From assembly GCF_000428145.1 (NCBI RefSeq), contig NZ_ATZJ01000017.1, positions 12,142 to 76,141 of the forward strand: 64,000 bases of DNA, written 5' to 3'. Shown piece after piece: positions 17,447 to 27,295 of the stretch (its first letter is position 1; each line of letters begins with the position of its first letter). A program made the position numbers and the translations under genes. Under the pieces are notes generated by a model that searched no databases, was not told the DNA's origin, and saw only the letters and a program-made list of their open reading frames with translations. This stretch comes from Chitinilyticum litopenaei DSM 21440 (lineage in GTDB: Bacteria; Pseudomonadota; Gammaproteobacteria; Burkholderiales; Chitinibacteraceae).

Positions 17447-18454
17447 ATGGCTGCAAATCTGAATGAAGAAGGCGTGCGCCGCGGCGCGCTGCTGCTGATG
17501 ACCCTGGGTGAAGAGGCTGCCGTGGAAGTCTTCAAGTTCCTGGGGCCCAAGGAAGTGCAGAAGCTCGGCTTTGCGATGGCGAACATGAATAACGTCAAGC
17601 GCGAGGAAGTCGATGTCGTGCTGGGCGACTTTGTTTCTGCGACGCAGAACCGCGCCAATCTTGGCGCCGCGGACGAATATATCCGTTCTGTATTGACCAA
17701 GGCGCTGGGCAGCGACAAGGCGGCCAACCTGCTCGACCGCATTCTGCAGGGCAACGACAACAATGGCATCGAATCGCTGAAGTGGATGGACTCGGCGGCG
17801 GTAGCCGAGCTGATCAAGAACGAGCATCCGCAGATCATTGCCACCATTCTGGTGCATCTGGAGCCCGATCAGTCCTCCGAAGTGCTGTCCAACTTTGTCG
17901 AGCGTCTGCGCAACGATGTGCTGTTGCGCATTGCCACGCTGGAGGGGGTGCAGCCCTCCGCCCTGCGCGAGTTGAACGACGTACTGACGCAGTTGCTCTC
18001 GGGTTCCGACAAGATCAAGAAAAGTGCTTTTGGCGGCGTGCACATGGCGGCCGACATTCTCAATTTCATGGGGGGCGTGGTCGAGGCCTCGGCGATCGCC
18101 AATATCCGCGAGTACGATCCGGAGCTGGCACAGAAGATCCAGGACAAGATGTTCACCTTCGACAACATCATGGATATCGACGACCGCGGCATTCAGCTGC
18201 TGCTGCGCGAGGTGCAGTCCGATGCGCTGATCATTGCGATGAAGGGCACCAGCCAGGCCTTGCGCGAGAAAATCTTCAAGAACATGTCCTCGCGTGCCGC
18301 AGAAATGCTGCGCGAAGATCTGGAGGCCAAAGGGCCGGTCAAGCTGTCCGAGGTCGAGGCCGAGCAGAAGGAAATCCTCAAGATCGTCCGCCGTCTGGCC
18401 GACGAAGGCCAGATCGTGCTGGGCGGCAAGGGCGACGAAGGTCTGGTGGAATAA
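17447..18454 (+). CDS. fliG: Flagellar motor switch protein FliG
   Basis: FliG couples torque from the stator to the rotor and controls switching through FliM. The 335-residue protein has the three helical domains of the family. The middle part (NEHPQIIATILVHLEPDQSSE) holds the EHPQ motif that binds FliM, and the C-terminal domain (IFKNMSSRAAEMLREDLE) bears the charged torque residues. It begins 14 bases after fliF, with an acceptable ribosome binding site (CAGGGTAA). Confidence 0.97.
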   Translation: MAANLNEEGVRRGALLLMTLGEEAAVEVFKFLGPKEVQKLGFAMANMNNVKREEVDVVLGDFVSATQNRANLGAADEYIRSVLTKALGSDKAANLLDRILQGNDNNGIESLKWMDSAAVAELIKNEHPQIIATILVHLEPDQSSEVLSNFVERLRNDVLLRIATLEGVQPSALRELNDVLTQLLSGSDKIKKSAFGGVHMAADILNFMGGVVEASAIANIREYDPELAQKIQDKMFTFDNIMDIDDRGIQLLLREVQSDALIIAMKGTSQALREKIFKNMSSRAAEMLREDLEAKGPVKLSEVEAEQKEILKIVRRLADEGQIVLGGKGDEGLVE

Positions 18455-18457
18455 GCA

Positions 18458-19267
18458 ATGGCGTCCAATCCGCGTCGCGTCATTCCGCGCGAAGAGTTGT
18501 CCGGTTTCCAGCGCTGGCAGTTTGGTTCGCTGCTGGATCCTGCGCCGCAGGGCGAGCCTGAGCCACAAGTGGTCGATGAGCCGCCCGTCGAAGTGCCGCC
18601 TCAGGGTATTGCTCCGGAGCCCTTTTCTACATTGGTTGAAGAAGACCATACCCCAAATATTGTCGAAGAGCTTCCTGCTGCGCCGCCGCTTCCTTACCCT
18701 ACTGCGGAGGAAATCGAAGCCATCCAGCAGCAGGCGCATGACGAAGGCTATCAGGCGGGCCTGGCTGCCGGACGTGCCCAGGCCGCCGATGAGCTGGCGC
18801 GCCTGCAGCAGCTCTGCAGCCGCCATGCCGAGTGGCTGAGTGCCGCCGAGGCGGAGCTGGCCGAGGAAACACTGGATCTGGCCTTGACCATTGCCCGCCA
18901 GGTAGTGCGCGATACCCTGCGCGCCGATCCGGTGGTATTGCTGGCGGGCGTGCGTGAAGTACTGGCCAGCCTGCCGGCCGTGCGTGCGCCGGCGCGCATG
19001 CAGCTCAATCCCGCTGATCTGGTGCTGCTGCGGGATGATTTGCTGCTGGAGCTGCCCGAAGACACCTGGCGGCTGGTGCCCGACCCCAGCCTGCCGCCGG
19101 GTGGCTGCCGCATCGAAACACCGGCCAGTTCGGTCGATATCAGTCTGTCGCGGCGCTGGCAGGCGCAGTTGCAGGTGCTGCGACGCGAAGATCGTCAGGA
19201 CCTGGCGCTGGATGCTGCTGATATGTCCCTCCCGCCATCATCTGCTTCCGACCGCGAAGATGACTGA
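18458..19267 (+). CDS. fliH: Flagellar export ATPase regulator FliH
   Basis: FliH dimerises and binds FliI, delivering it to the export gate. The 269-residue protein has an N-terminal stretch that is rich in proline and acidic residues (about 30-80), a central glycine- and alanine-spaced coil (DEGYQAGLAAGRAQAADELA, about 95-115) and a C-terminal domain typical of FliH/YscL (LDLALTIARQVVRDTLRADP). It starts three bases after fliG and overlaps the fliI start by eight bases, which suggests translational coupling. Confidence 0.92.
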   Translation: MASNPRRVIPREELSGFQRWQFGSLLDPAPQGEPEPQVVDEPPVEVPPQGIAPEPFSTLVEEDHTPNIVEELPAAPPLPYPTAEEIEAIQQQAHDEGYQAGLAAGRAQAADELARLQQLCSRHAEWLSAAEAELAEETLDLALTIARQVVRDTLRADPVVLLAGVREVLASLPAVRAPARMQLNPADLVLLRDDLLLELPEDTWRLVPDPSLPPGGCRIETPASSVDISLSRRWQAQLQVLRREDRQDLALDAADMSLPPSSASDREDD

Positions 19268-20660
19268 AGCGCTCGCCCAGTGCCGGCAGTATCTGCAGGA
19301 CTGCAAGGTAGCCTCGGGCTGGATGCGCCCGTGGTTGCCGCAAGGGCGGTTGACGCGTGTTTCCGGTCTGGTGCTCGAAGCAGTGGGTTTGCGCCTGCCG
19401 ATCGGGACATCCTGTGACGTCATCACCCCCGGCGGGCACCCGGTCGAAGCGGTTGTGGTCGGTTTCAATGAAGACCGGCTGTTCCTCATGCCGATTGCCG
19501 AGTTGTATGGAGTCGAGCCCGGTGCGCGGGTCATTCCACATGAAGATGTTGCTGCCTGGCAACCGGAATACGGCGCCAGCCGGCCGATGCAGCGGCGCCA
19601 GGAAGACCACGGCCGGCAGATGCCGGTGGGCTGGGGCTTGCTGGGGCGGATTCTTGATGGCCTGGGCCGCCCGCTGGATGGCAAGGGCAGGCTGGATGCC
19701 GATGCCTGGCAGCCACTGTTCGCGCGAGCCTACAACCCGATGGACCGCGAGCCGGTCCGCCATGTCATGGACGTCGGTGTGCGCGCCATCAATGCCATGC
19801 TGACGGTGGGGCGCGGCCAGCGTCTGGGCCTGTTTGCCGGGTCCGGCGTTGGCAAGTCGGTACTGCTCGGCATGATGGCGCGCTTTACCACCGCCGATGT
19901 CGTCGTCGTCGGGCTGATTGGCGAGCGGGGGCGTGAGGTCAAGGATTTCATCGAAAACATTCTGGGCGACGAGGGCTTGCGCCGCTCGGTCGTGGTCGCT
20001 GCGCCCGCTGACACGCCGCCGCTCTTGCGCTTGTATGGTGCGGCTTACGCCACCTCAGTTGCCGAATATTTCCGCAATCAGGGCCAGCATGTGCTGCTGA
20101 TCATGGATTCGCTGACGCGCTATGCCATGGCGCAGCGCGAAATTGCGCTGGCCGTGGGCGAGCCGCCGGCCACCAAGGGATATCCGCCATCCGTGTTCGC
20201 CCGTCTGCCGCAGCTCGTCGAGCGTGCCGGCAATGGCCGCGAAGGCAGCGGTTCGATCACGGCCTTTTATACCGTGCTCTCCGAGGGCGACGACCAGCAA
20301 GATCCGATTGCCGACAATGCGCGAGCGATTCTGGATGGCCACTTTGTGCTTAGTCGCCAGCTTGCCGAAGCGGGGCACTATCCGGCCATTGATATCGAGG
20401 CGTCGATTTCGCGGGTAATGCATGACATCATCAGTCATGAAGAATTCGAGCTGGTGCGCCGCTTCAAGTACCTCTATTCGCGCTACCAGCGCAGCCGCGA
20501 TCTGATCAGCGTGGGTGCCTATGTTCCCGGTTCGGATGCCGTGCTGGATGATGCCATCCGTCGCCATCCGGCCTTCGAACAGTTTCTGCAGCAATCAATC
20601 AACGAACGCGAAGATTATGCCGGCGCTAGAATGAAGCTTGCGCAGTTGTTCACGGCATAA
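19260..20660 (+). CDS. fliI: Flagellum-specific export ATPase FliI
   Basis: FliI is the hexameric ATPase of flagellar type III secretion, related to the F1 beta subunit. The 466-residue protein has Walker A AGSGVGKS (193-200, Lys199), a Walker B region (VLLIMDSLTRYAMAQRE) and the family motif GEPPATKGYPPSVFARLP. The ATG at 19260 overlaps fliH; the frame stays open further upstream, but those starts lie deep in fliH and would add an unrelated arginine-rich extension. fliJ follows after four bases. Confidence 0.96.
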   Translation: MTEALAQCRQYLQDCKVASGWMRPWLPQGRLTRVSGLVLEAVGLRLPIGTSCDVITPGGHPVEAVVVGFNEDRLFLMPIAELYGVEPGARVIPHEDVAAWQPEYGASRPMQRRQEDHGRQMPVGWGLLGRILDGLGRPLDGKGRLDADAWQPLFARAYNPMDREPVRHVMDVGVRAINAMLTVGRGQRLGLFAGSGVGKSVLLGMMARFTTADVVVVGLIGERGREVKDFIENILGDEGLRRSVVVAAPADTPPLLRLYGAAYATSVAEYFRNQGQHVLLIMDSLTRYAMAQREIALAVGEPPATKGYPPSVFARLPQLVERAGNGREGSGSITAFYTVLSEGDDQQDPIADNARAILDGHFVLSRQLAEAGHYPAIDIEASISRVMHDIISHEEFELVRRFKYLYSRYQRSRDLISVGAYVPGSDAVLDDAIRRHPAFEQFLQQSINEREDYAGARMKLAQLFTA

Positions 20661-20664
20661 GCTC

Positions 20665-21093
20665 ATGGCCCGCTTCCGTTTTGCCTTTCTGCTCGACCTT
20701 GCGCGCGACGAGCGCGAAACGGCCGCCCGCGCCATGCAGGAGGCGCAGGGGCGCTGGCTGACTGCGCAGGGCAAGCTCGATCAGCTTGACCAGTTTCGTA
20801 CCGAATACCGCGCGCGGCTGGCTGGCCAGAGCCAGGGGGGGATGACGGTGGCGCAATGGCGTGACTACCAGCTGTTTCTGGCCAAGCTGGATGCCGCCTG
20901 CGAACAGCAGCAAAAAGAAATCAGCCGCTTGCTGCAGCTCTATGAACAAAGCCGCACGGCCTGGCAGGAGTGCGAGCGCAAGGTGAATGCCTTTGAAACC
21001 TTGCAGCTGCGTCATGAGCAAAAGGAATTGCAGCGCGAGGCCAAGTACGAGCAAAAACTGCTGGATGAGTTCAACAGCCGCCGCGAGCGCTGA
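20665..21093 (+). CDS. fliJ: Flagellar export chaperone FliJ
   Basis: FliJ is a small coiled-coil protein that escorts export chaperones and fits into the FliI ring. The 142-residue protein is almost entirely helical and charged, with long Gln/Glu/Arg-rich heptads and no membrane segment. It matches FliJ in length, in its position directly after fliI, and in its opening MARFRFAFLLDLARDERE. It is the last gene of this flagellar run; fliK, fliL and fliM do not follow. Confidence 0.9.
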   Translation: MARFRFAFLLDLARDERETAARAMQEAQGRWLTAQGKLDQLDQFRTEYRARLAGQSQGGMTVAQWRDYQLFLAKLDAACEQQQKEISRLLQLYEQSRTAWQECERKVNAFETLQLRHEQKELQREAKYEQKLLDEFNSRRER

Positions 21094-21141
21094 AGGCAGT
21101 GGGCATGCAACGTTGCTGTCGCCTGCTGGTGCGGCATTTGG

Positions 21142-21147
21142 TACAAT
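21142..21147 (+). promoter_or_regulatory. Probable -10 element for tRNA-Arg
   Basis: TACAAT lies 27 bases before the first base of the mature tRNA and is of the same type as other candidate -10 elements here. A clear -35 was not found. Confidence 0.4.
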
Positions 21148-21174
21148 CGCCGCGCCACAGCCCTGTGGCACTGC

Positions 21175-21249
21175 GCCCCTATAGTTAAATGGATATAACA
21201 AGCCCCTCCTAAGGGCTAGTTGCAGGTTCGATTCCTGCTGGGGGTGCCA
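21175..21249 (+). tRNA. tRNA-Arg (anticodon CCT)
   Basis: The 75-base gene folds as a cloverleaf: acceptor GCCCCTA with TGGGGGT (two G-U pairs), D stem GTTA/TAAC, anticodon stem AGCCC/GGGCT around loop CTCCTAA, and T stem GCAGG/CCTGC with loop TTCGATT. Anticodon CCT reads the arginine codon AGG. The 3' CCA is encoded. It stands alone between fliJ and the mutarotase gene. Confidence 0.96.
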
Positions 21250-21332
21250 GCCCGGTTTTTCCCGCCTTGCGTTTTTCGCGCCGTCCCGTGTTCATCCGCC
21301 CCGATGTTTTGCCGAGCGATTCCCCCATGCAT

Positions 21333-21338
21333 TAGAAT
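21333..21338 (+). promoter_or_regulatory. Probable -10 element for the mutarotase gene
   Basis: TAGAAT lies 27 bases before the start codon, with a possible -35 TTGCCG (21309-21314) at 18 bases. Confidence 0.5.
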
Positions 21339-21365
21339 GCGCGGTTTGGATTCAAGGAGCGTCTC

Positions 21366-22274
21366 ATGTCCAGCCCGGCTGATCTGACCCAGATTCTGGC
21401 TGCCGTCCCCGGTGTGCGCCTGGTCAATTCTGCGGAACTTTACCCGGAGCACGGCAGCGGCTTGCCCTTGCTGCAGATTGCCAATGCGCATGGTCAGGCC
21501 GTCGTGGCGCTGCAGGGGGCGCACCTGATCTCCTTTGTGCCCGCCGGTGGCCGCGATCTGCTCTGGCTTGCTCCGCAGGCGCGCTTCAGTCCCGGCAAAG
21601 CCATCCGCGGCGGCATTCCGCTGTGCCTGCCATGGTTTGGCGGCCATCCGGACAAGAGTCGCGGCCTGCCGGCGCACGGCTTTGCCCGTACCAGCGACTG
21701 GTCGCTCGAAGAGGCGCAGCTGCTGGACGATGGGCGTCACCGCCTGGTGCTGGGCCTGAAAGACACGCTGCTGACCCGCGAAATGTGGCCACACCACTTC
21801 CATTTCCGTTTTGCCATCACGGTCGGGCGCGAGCTGGATGTCGAGCTGCTGGCCGAGCATCACGGCCATGTGCCCGTGACGTTTACCGCCGCCCTGCATA
21901 CCTATTTCGCCGTTCCCGAGGTCGCCGATTGCGTGATCGAGGGGCTGGCGGGATGCGAGCAGATCGACACGCTTGATGGCATCCGCCGCTTGCGCAACGA
22001 CGGCGATGTGCGCATCAGCAATATGCATGATTCGGTGTATCTGGATGTGCCGGCCGAGCAGCGTATCGTCAGCGCCGCAGGCGTCACCCGCATCGTCAGC
22101 AATACCCGCAGCGCCGTGGTGTGGAATCCGGGCACGGCGGCATTGAAAGGGGGCGACATTGGTGCGGCTTATTCCGGCTTTGTCTGCGTCGAGCGTGGTG
22201 ATGTGTTCGACAATGCCGTGACCCTGAATCCGGGTGGCGTATATCGCGCCAGCATGCAACTCTCTGCGGTTTGA
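21366..22274 (+). CDS. yeaD: D-hexose-6-phosphate mutarotase (YeaD-type aldose epimerase)
   Basis: The enzyme interconverts alpha and beta anomers of glucose-6-phosphate and related sugars. The 302-residue protein has the galactose-mutarotase-like fold, with GAHLISFVPAGGRDLLWLA near the start, the strand RGGIPLCLPWFG, a conserved HGFAR motif, and HTYFAV in the middle. It starts after a good AAGGAG (21354-21359). It appears monocistronic, because a terminator follows before ubiD. Unlike ordinary aldose 1-epimerases, the RGGIP..PWFG segment points to the phosphate-specific group. Confidence 0.9.
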   Translation: MSSPADLTQILAAVPGVRLVNSAELYPEHGSGLPLLQIANAHGQAVVALQGAHLISFVPAGGRDLLWLAPQARFSPGKAIRGGIPLCLPWFGGHPDKSRGLPAHGFARTSDWSLEEAQLLDDGRHRLVLGLKDTLLTREMWPHHFHFRFAITVGRELDVELLAEHHGHVPVTFTAALHTYFAVPEVADCVIEGLAGCEQIDTLDGIRRLRNDGDVRISNMHDSVYLDVPAEQRIVSAAGVTRIVSNTRSAVVWNPGTAALKGGDIGAAYSGFVCVERGDVFDNAVTLNPGGVYRASMQLSAV

Positions 22275-22334
22275 TGCGTCATACCCTGGTTGTGCAACTG
22301 CGCCAGCAAGGCAGAACCTGAAAGATTGCCCGAT

Positions 22335-22362
22335 AACGCCCGCCTTGTCCGGGCGTTTTCTT
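22335..22362 (+). terminator. Terminator between the mutarotase gene and ubiD
   Basis: An 8-bp perfect stem (AACGCCCG / CGGGCGTT) with a 7-base loop is followed by TTTTCTT-like pyrimidines. It lies about 60 bases after the mutarotase stop and just before the ubiD ribosome binding site. Confidence 0.75.
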
Positions 22363-22376
22363 CTGGAGATTTGCCG

Positions 22377-23939
22377 ATGAAGTACCACGATTTGCGCGAT
22401 TTTGTGGCCGGACTCGAACAGCAGGGCGAACTGGTGCGCTTGCGCGAGCCAGTCTCGCCCCGGCTGGAAATGACCGAGCTGTGTGATCGCATCCTGCGTG
22501 CGCAAGGTCCGGCGGTGCTGTTTGAAAATGTCCCCGGCTTCAGCATGCCGGTACTGGGCAATCTGTTCGGCACGCCACGCCGGGTGGCGCTGGGTATGGG
22601 GGCGCAGGATACTTCGGCGCTGCGCGAGATCGGCAGGACGCTGGCCTATCTGAAGGAGCCCGAACCGCCCAAGGGTTTGAAGGATGCCTGGGACAAGTTG
22701 CCGCTGCTCAAGCAGGTGCTTTCCATGGCGCCAAGGGAGGTCCGCAAGGGCGAGGTCCAGCAGAATGTCCGCGAAGGCAGCGACGTCGATCTGGGGACGA
22801 TCCCGGTGCAGCATTGCTGGCCCGGTGATGTGGCCCCGCTGATCACCTGGGGGCTGGTCGTGACGCGTGGCCCTGGCAAGAAGCGCCAGAACCTCGGCAT
22901 CTATCGTCAGCAGGTGATCGCCAGCAATCAGGTCATCATGCGCTGGCTGGCGCATCGCGGCGGCGCGCTGGATTTTCGCGAACATGCCGCACAGAATCCG
23001 GGTCAGCCATTCCCGATTGCCGTGGTGCTGGGCTGTGATCCTGCCACCATCCTTGGCGCTGTCACGCCGGTGCCGGACACGCTGTCCGAATACCAGTTCG
23101 CCGGCCTCCTGCGCGGCAGCAAGACCGCGCTGACCCGCTGCATCGGCAGCGATTTGCAGGTGCCGGCAACGGCGGAAATCGTGCTCGAAGGTGCGATCAA
23201 GCCCTGTGAGCCCGGATTCAGCGGCATCTCGGAACACGGAGTGCTGCTCAAGGAGGTCAACGGCTACCTGCATGCGCTGGAAGGCCCGTATGGCGATCAC
23301 ACCGGCTATTACAACGAGCAGGACTGGTTCCCGGTATTCGAGATCGACCGCATCACCCACCGCGACAATCCGGTCTATCACAGCACCTACACCGGCAAGC
23401 CGCCCGATGAGCCGGCCATGCTGGGCGTGGCGCTGAACGAGGTGTTCGTGCCCATCCTGCAAAAGCAGTTTCCGGAAATCACCGATTTCTATCTGCCACC
23501 GGAGGGCTGCAGCTACCGGATGGCGATTGTGTCGATCAAAAAGCAGTATCCCGGCCATGCCAAGCGCGTGCTGTTCGGCGTGTGGTCCTTCCTGCGCCAG
23601 TTCATGTATACGAAATACATCGTCGTCGTCGATGACGACGTCGACACGCGCAGCTGGCAGGAAGTAATCTGGGCGATCACCACACGCATGGACCCGGTAC
23701 GCGACACGGTGCTGGTGGAAAACACGCCGATCGATTATCTGGATTTTGCCTCGCCGATCAGCGGGCTGGGTGGCAAGATGGGGCTGGATGCGACCAATAA
23801 ATGGCCCGGTGAAACGCAGCGCGAGTGGGGGACAGTCATTACGCATGATGCGGTGGCGGTGGCGCGCATCGACAGCCTGCTCGCGCAGATCGATGCCAGC
23901 CGGCTGGGCCTGGCGGCCCGCGACGGCAAGGCGCAATGA
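22377..23939 (+). CDS. ubiD: 4-hydroxy-3-polyprenylbenzoate decarboxylase UbiD
   Basis: UbiD decarboxylates the polyprenyl-4-hydroxybenzoate intermediate of ubiquinone synthesis, using prenylated FMN supplied by UbiX. The 520-residue protein has the family opening (MKYHDLRDFVAGLEQQGELVR), the middle block RQNLGIYRQQVIASNQVIMRW and the conserved SEYQFAGLLRG segment. The ATG at 22377 has CTGGAG upstream; starts further upstream run through the terminator hairpin. It stands alone; ubiX is not visible. The next gene, cheR2, is functionally unrelated. Confidence 0.95.
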   Translation: MKYHDLRDFVAGLEQQGELVRLREPVSPRLEMTELCDRILRAQGPAVLFENVPGFSMPVLGNLFGTPRRVALGMGAQDTSALREIGRTLAYLKEPEPPKGLKDAWDKLPLLKQVLSMAPREVRKGEVQQNVREGSDVDLGTIPVQHCWPGDVAPLITWGLVVTRGPGKKRQNLGIYRQQVIASNQVIMRWLAHRGGALDFREHAAQNPGQPFPIAVVLGCDPATILGAVTPVPDTLSEYQFAGLLRGSKTALTRCIGSDLQVPATAEIVLEGAIKPCEPGFSGISEHGVLLKEVNGYLHALEGPYGDHTGYYNEQDWFPVFEIDRITHRDNPVYHSTYTGKPPDEPAMLGVALNEVFVPILQKQFPEITDFYLPPEGCSYRMAIVSIKKQYPGHAKRVLFGVWSFLRQFMYTKYIVVVDDDVDTRSWQEVIWAITTRMDPVRDTVLVENTPIDYLDFASPISGLGGKMGLDATNKWPGETQREWGTVITHDAVAVARIDSLLAQIDASRLGLAARDGKAQ

Positions 23940-24026
23940 TGCGGCGCGCGCGGGGCGGCTGGCCGGCCCGCGTGCTATATCCTAAACATTGCGAAGCGTG
24001 CTTCGCGCCTGTTTGCGAGATCCACA

Positions 24027-24881
24027 ATGTTGCCGAACGGCCGTGAATTCCAGTTTACCGAGGCGGATTTCGAGAAAATCCGCAAGATGATCTATGACTA
24101 TGCCGGCATCGCGCTGGCCACCTCCAAGCAGGACATGGTGTACGGGCGGCTGGCCAAGCGCCTGCGTGCGCTCAACCTGCATACCTTCAACGATTACCTG
24201 CGCGTGCTCGAGCGGGGCGACAGCAAGGAATTCGAGCTGTTCACCAATTCGCTGACCACCAACCTCACGTCCTTTTTCCGCGAGGCCCACCATTTTCCGA
24301 TTCTGGCCGAATTGCTGAAAAGGCAGCGCCTCAACAGCCCCGGTGGCATGAATGTCTGGTGTTCGGCATCGAGCACCGGCGAAGAGCCCTACACGATTGC
24401 CATTACCGCCTGCGAGGCCTTTGACACCCTGCGCCCGCCGGTCAAGATTGTCGCCACCGATCTCGATACCAATGTGCTGGAAGTGGGGCGCAACGGCATT
24501 TACAACGCCGACGAGGTCAACAAGCTGGGGCCGGCGCGGGTCAGCCGCTTTTTCGACAAGCAGGCCGATGGCAGGACGTATCGGGTCAAGCAGGAGCTGC
24601 GCGACATGATCGTGTTTCGCAAGCTCAATCTGATCGAGCCCAACTGGCTGGTGCGCGGACCCTTCGATGCGATCTTCTGCCGCAATGTGATGATCTATTT
24701 CGACAAGCCCACGCAGCTGAAAATCCTGCAGCGCTTTGCGCCGCTGCTGAAGTCCGATGGCCTGCTGTTTGTCGGCCATTCGGAAAACCTCTACCATGCC
24801 GCCGATTATTTCCGCTTGCAGGGCAAGACGGTGTACGAGCTGGCCAAAGCGCCGGCCAGCCCGGCAGGGCGTGGATTTTAG
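24027..24881 (+). CDS. cheR: Second chemotaxis receptor methyltransferase, CheR-like
   Basis: This 284-residue protein has the CheR N-terminal helices (FEKIRKMIYDYAGIALA), the block NSLTTNLTSFFREAHHF and the methyltransferase core (SSTGEEPYTIA, CRNVMIYFDKPTQLKIL). It should methylate receptor glutamates with S-adenosylmethionine. It is an orphan: its neighbours are ubiD and ettA, and it differs from the cheR at 11299 throughout while keeping the active-site motifs. It may serve other receptors or act as a stationary duplicate; the sequence does not say which. A 49-bp repeat begins four bases after its stop, followed by a bidirectional terminator. Confidence 0.9.
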   Translation: MLPNGREFQFTEADFEKIRKMIYDYAGIALATSKQDMVYGRLAKRLRALNLHTFNDYLRVLERGDSKEFELFTNSLTTNLTSFFREAHHFPILAELLKRQRLNSPGGMNVWCSASSTGEEPYTIAITACEAFDTLRPPVKIVATDLDTNVLEVGRNGIYNADEVNKLGPARVSRFFDKQADGRTYRVKQELRDMIVFRKLNLIEPNWLVRGPFDAIFCRNVMIYFDKPTQLKILQRFAPLLKSDGLLFVGHSENLYHAADYFRLQGKTVYELAKAPASPAGRGF

Positions 24882-24884
24882 GTG

Positions 24885-24933
24885 GGGTATTGCCCTGTAG
24901 CCCATTTGCGTAAAGGGCTGCAAGGATATACCC
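24885..24933. repeat. 49-bp intergenic repeat, copy A
   Basis: The element begins GGGTATTGCC and ends ATATACCC, with an inner imperfect palindrome (GTAGCCC ... GGGCTGC). It aligns without gaps to copies B to E and shares 35 of 49 bases with copy D. It lies between convergent cheR2 and ettA, directly against a terminator. Confidence 0.8.
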
Positions 24934-24969
24934 AATAAAAAAGGAAGGCGTTCGCCTTCCTTTTTTATT
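24934..24969. terminator. Bidirectional terminator between cheR2 and ettA
   Basis: A perfect 16-bp stem (AATAAAAAAGGAAGGC / GCCTTCCTTTTTTATT) with a 4-base loop has T runs in both directions, serving both convergent genes. Confidence 0.93.
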
Positions 24970-24980
24970 GCGCGGCGGCC

Positions 24981-26648
<1,668 letters not shown>

Positions 26649-27081
26649 GAAACTTGCCTTGCTTGGTAGTTGAAAACGCTGACGCGATTTTAACAGGCTG
26701 CGGCAAAAGACGCTGTGCGCAGATGGCTTCCTGTCTGGACACCGGAAGGGCAAGGTGAGGCGGTCGGAATGGCTGGCTCGGACGTGCTCCGCCGCGCGCC
26801 AATTCGGTCAGCCTGCCTTGCTGGTTCGGGCTGGGGGCGATTCCCGTTTTGCTGCGACGCGTTCGGGGCGTTCGCCAGGTCTGCCCGGCTTGTTCGTTCG
26901 GTGTGCCGCCGGCCATGGCATGGGCGGCATGGCGCCGCATGTTCTTCTCAGGAAACGCTGCATAAACACCCAGCCACGGCACTTGCTCTCCTCGTGCTGT
27001 TGAGCTGTCCGGGCGTGCTGGCTGACGGCATGCAGCGGTGCTGGCGTGATGTGAAATGCATATGCCGTATGAATATTATAA

Positions 27082-27130
27082 GGGTATGCTTATGTATCCT
27101 TTTTATGTGAAAGGTTGCGTAATTATACAT
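27082..27130. repeat. 49-bp intergenic repeat, copy E
   Basis: It starts GGGTATGCTTAT and has the central TCCTTTTTATGTGAAAGG block. It aligns without gaps to copies A to D, with 19 of the 25 central bases shared with copy C. The right end is altered (ATACAT instead of ATACCC). It is the only clear copy between divergent genes. Confidence 0.65.
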
Positions 27131-27144
27131 GTATGGGTATTGAT

Positions 27145-27161
27145 GATCTGGCGCGCAGATC
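27145..27161. promoter_or_regulatory. Candidate operator upstream of the GH18/LytTR gene
   Basis: A perfect inverted repeat, GATCTG-GCGCG-CAGATC, lies about 135 bases before the gene start. It could bind a dimeric regulator. It does not look like the usual LytTR direct repeats. Confidence 0.3.
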
Positions 27162-27295
27162 CCGGTCATTTGTGTCGCAATGACGACGCGGGCAGGGCAA
27201 TGCTGGACGCTGGCTTGTAAGCAATTCACAATAGCCGCCATGAGTCGCCCATCAGATGGCGGCCGCGAGGCCGGCACAAGCCGGCCCATACGAGG

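Larger units (their letters stand above)
26649..27295. other. Gene-free region between divergent ettA and the GH18/LytTR gene
   Basis: About 650 bases without a supported gene. The left half is ordinary GC-rich sequence. The right part (27040-27165) is AT-rich and holds repeat copy E, the palindrome ATACATGTAT (27125-27134) and the inverted repeat GATCTG-N5-CAGATC (27145-27161). It probably carries promoters for both flanking genes. Confidence 0.65.

Noticed and set aside
22233..22286. GGGTGG ... CATACCC at the end of the mutarotase gene
   Set aside because: Mostly coding, wrong length (54) and without the central block of the 49-bp repeat.
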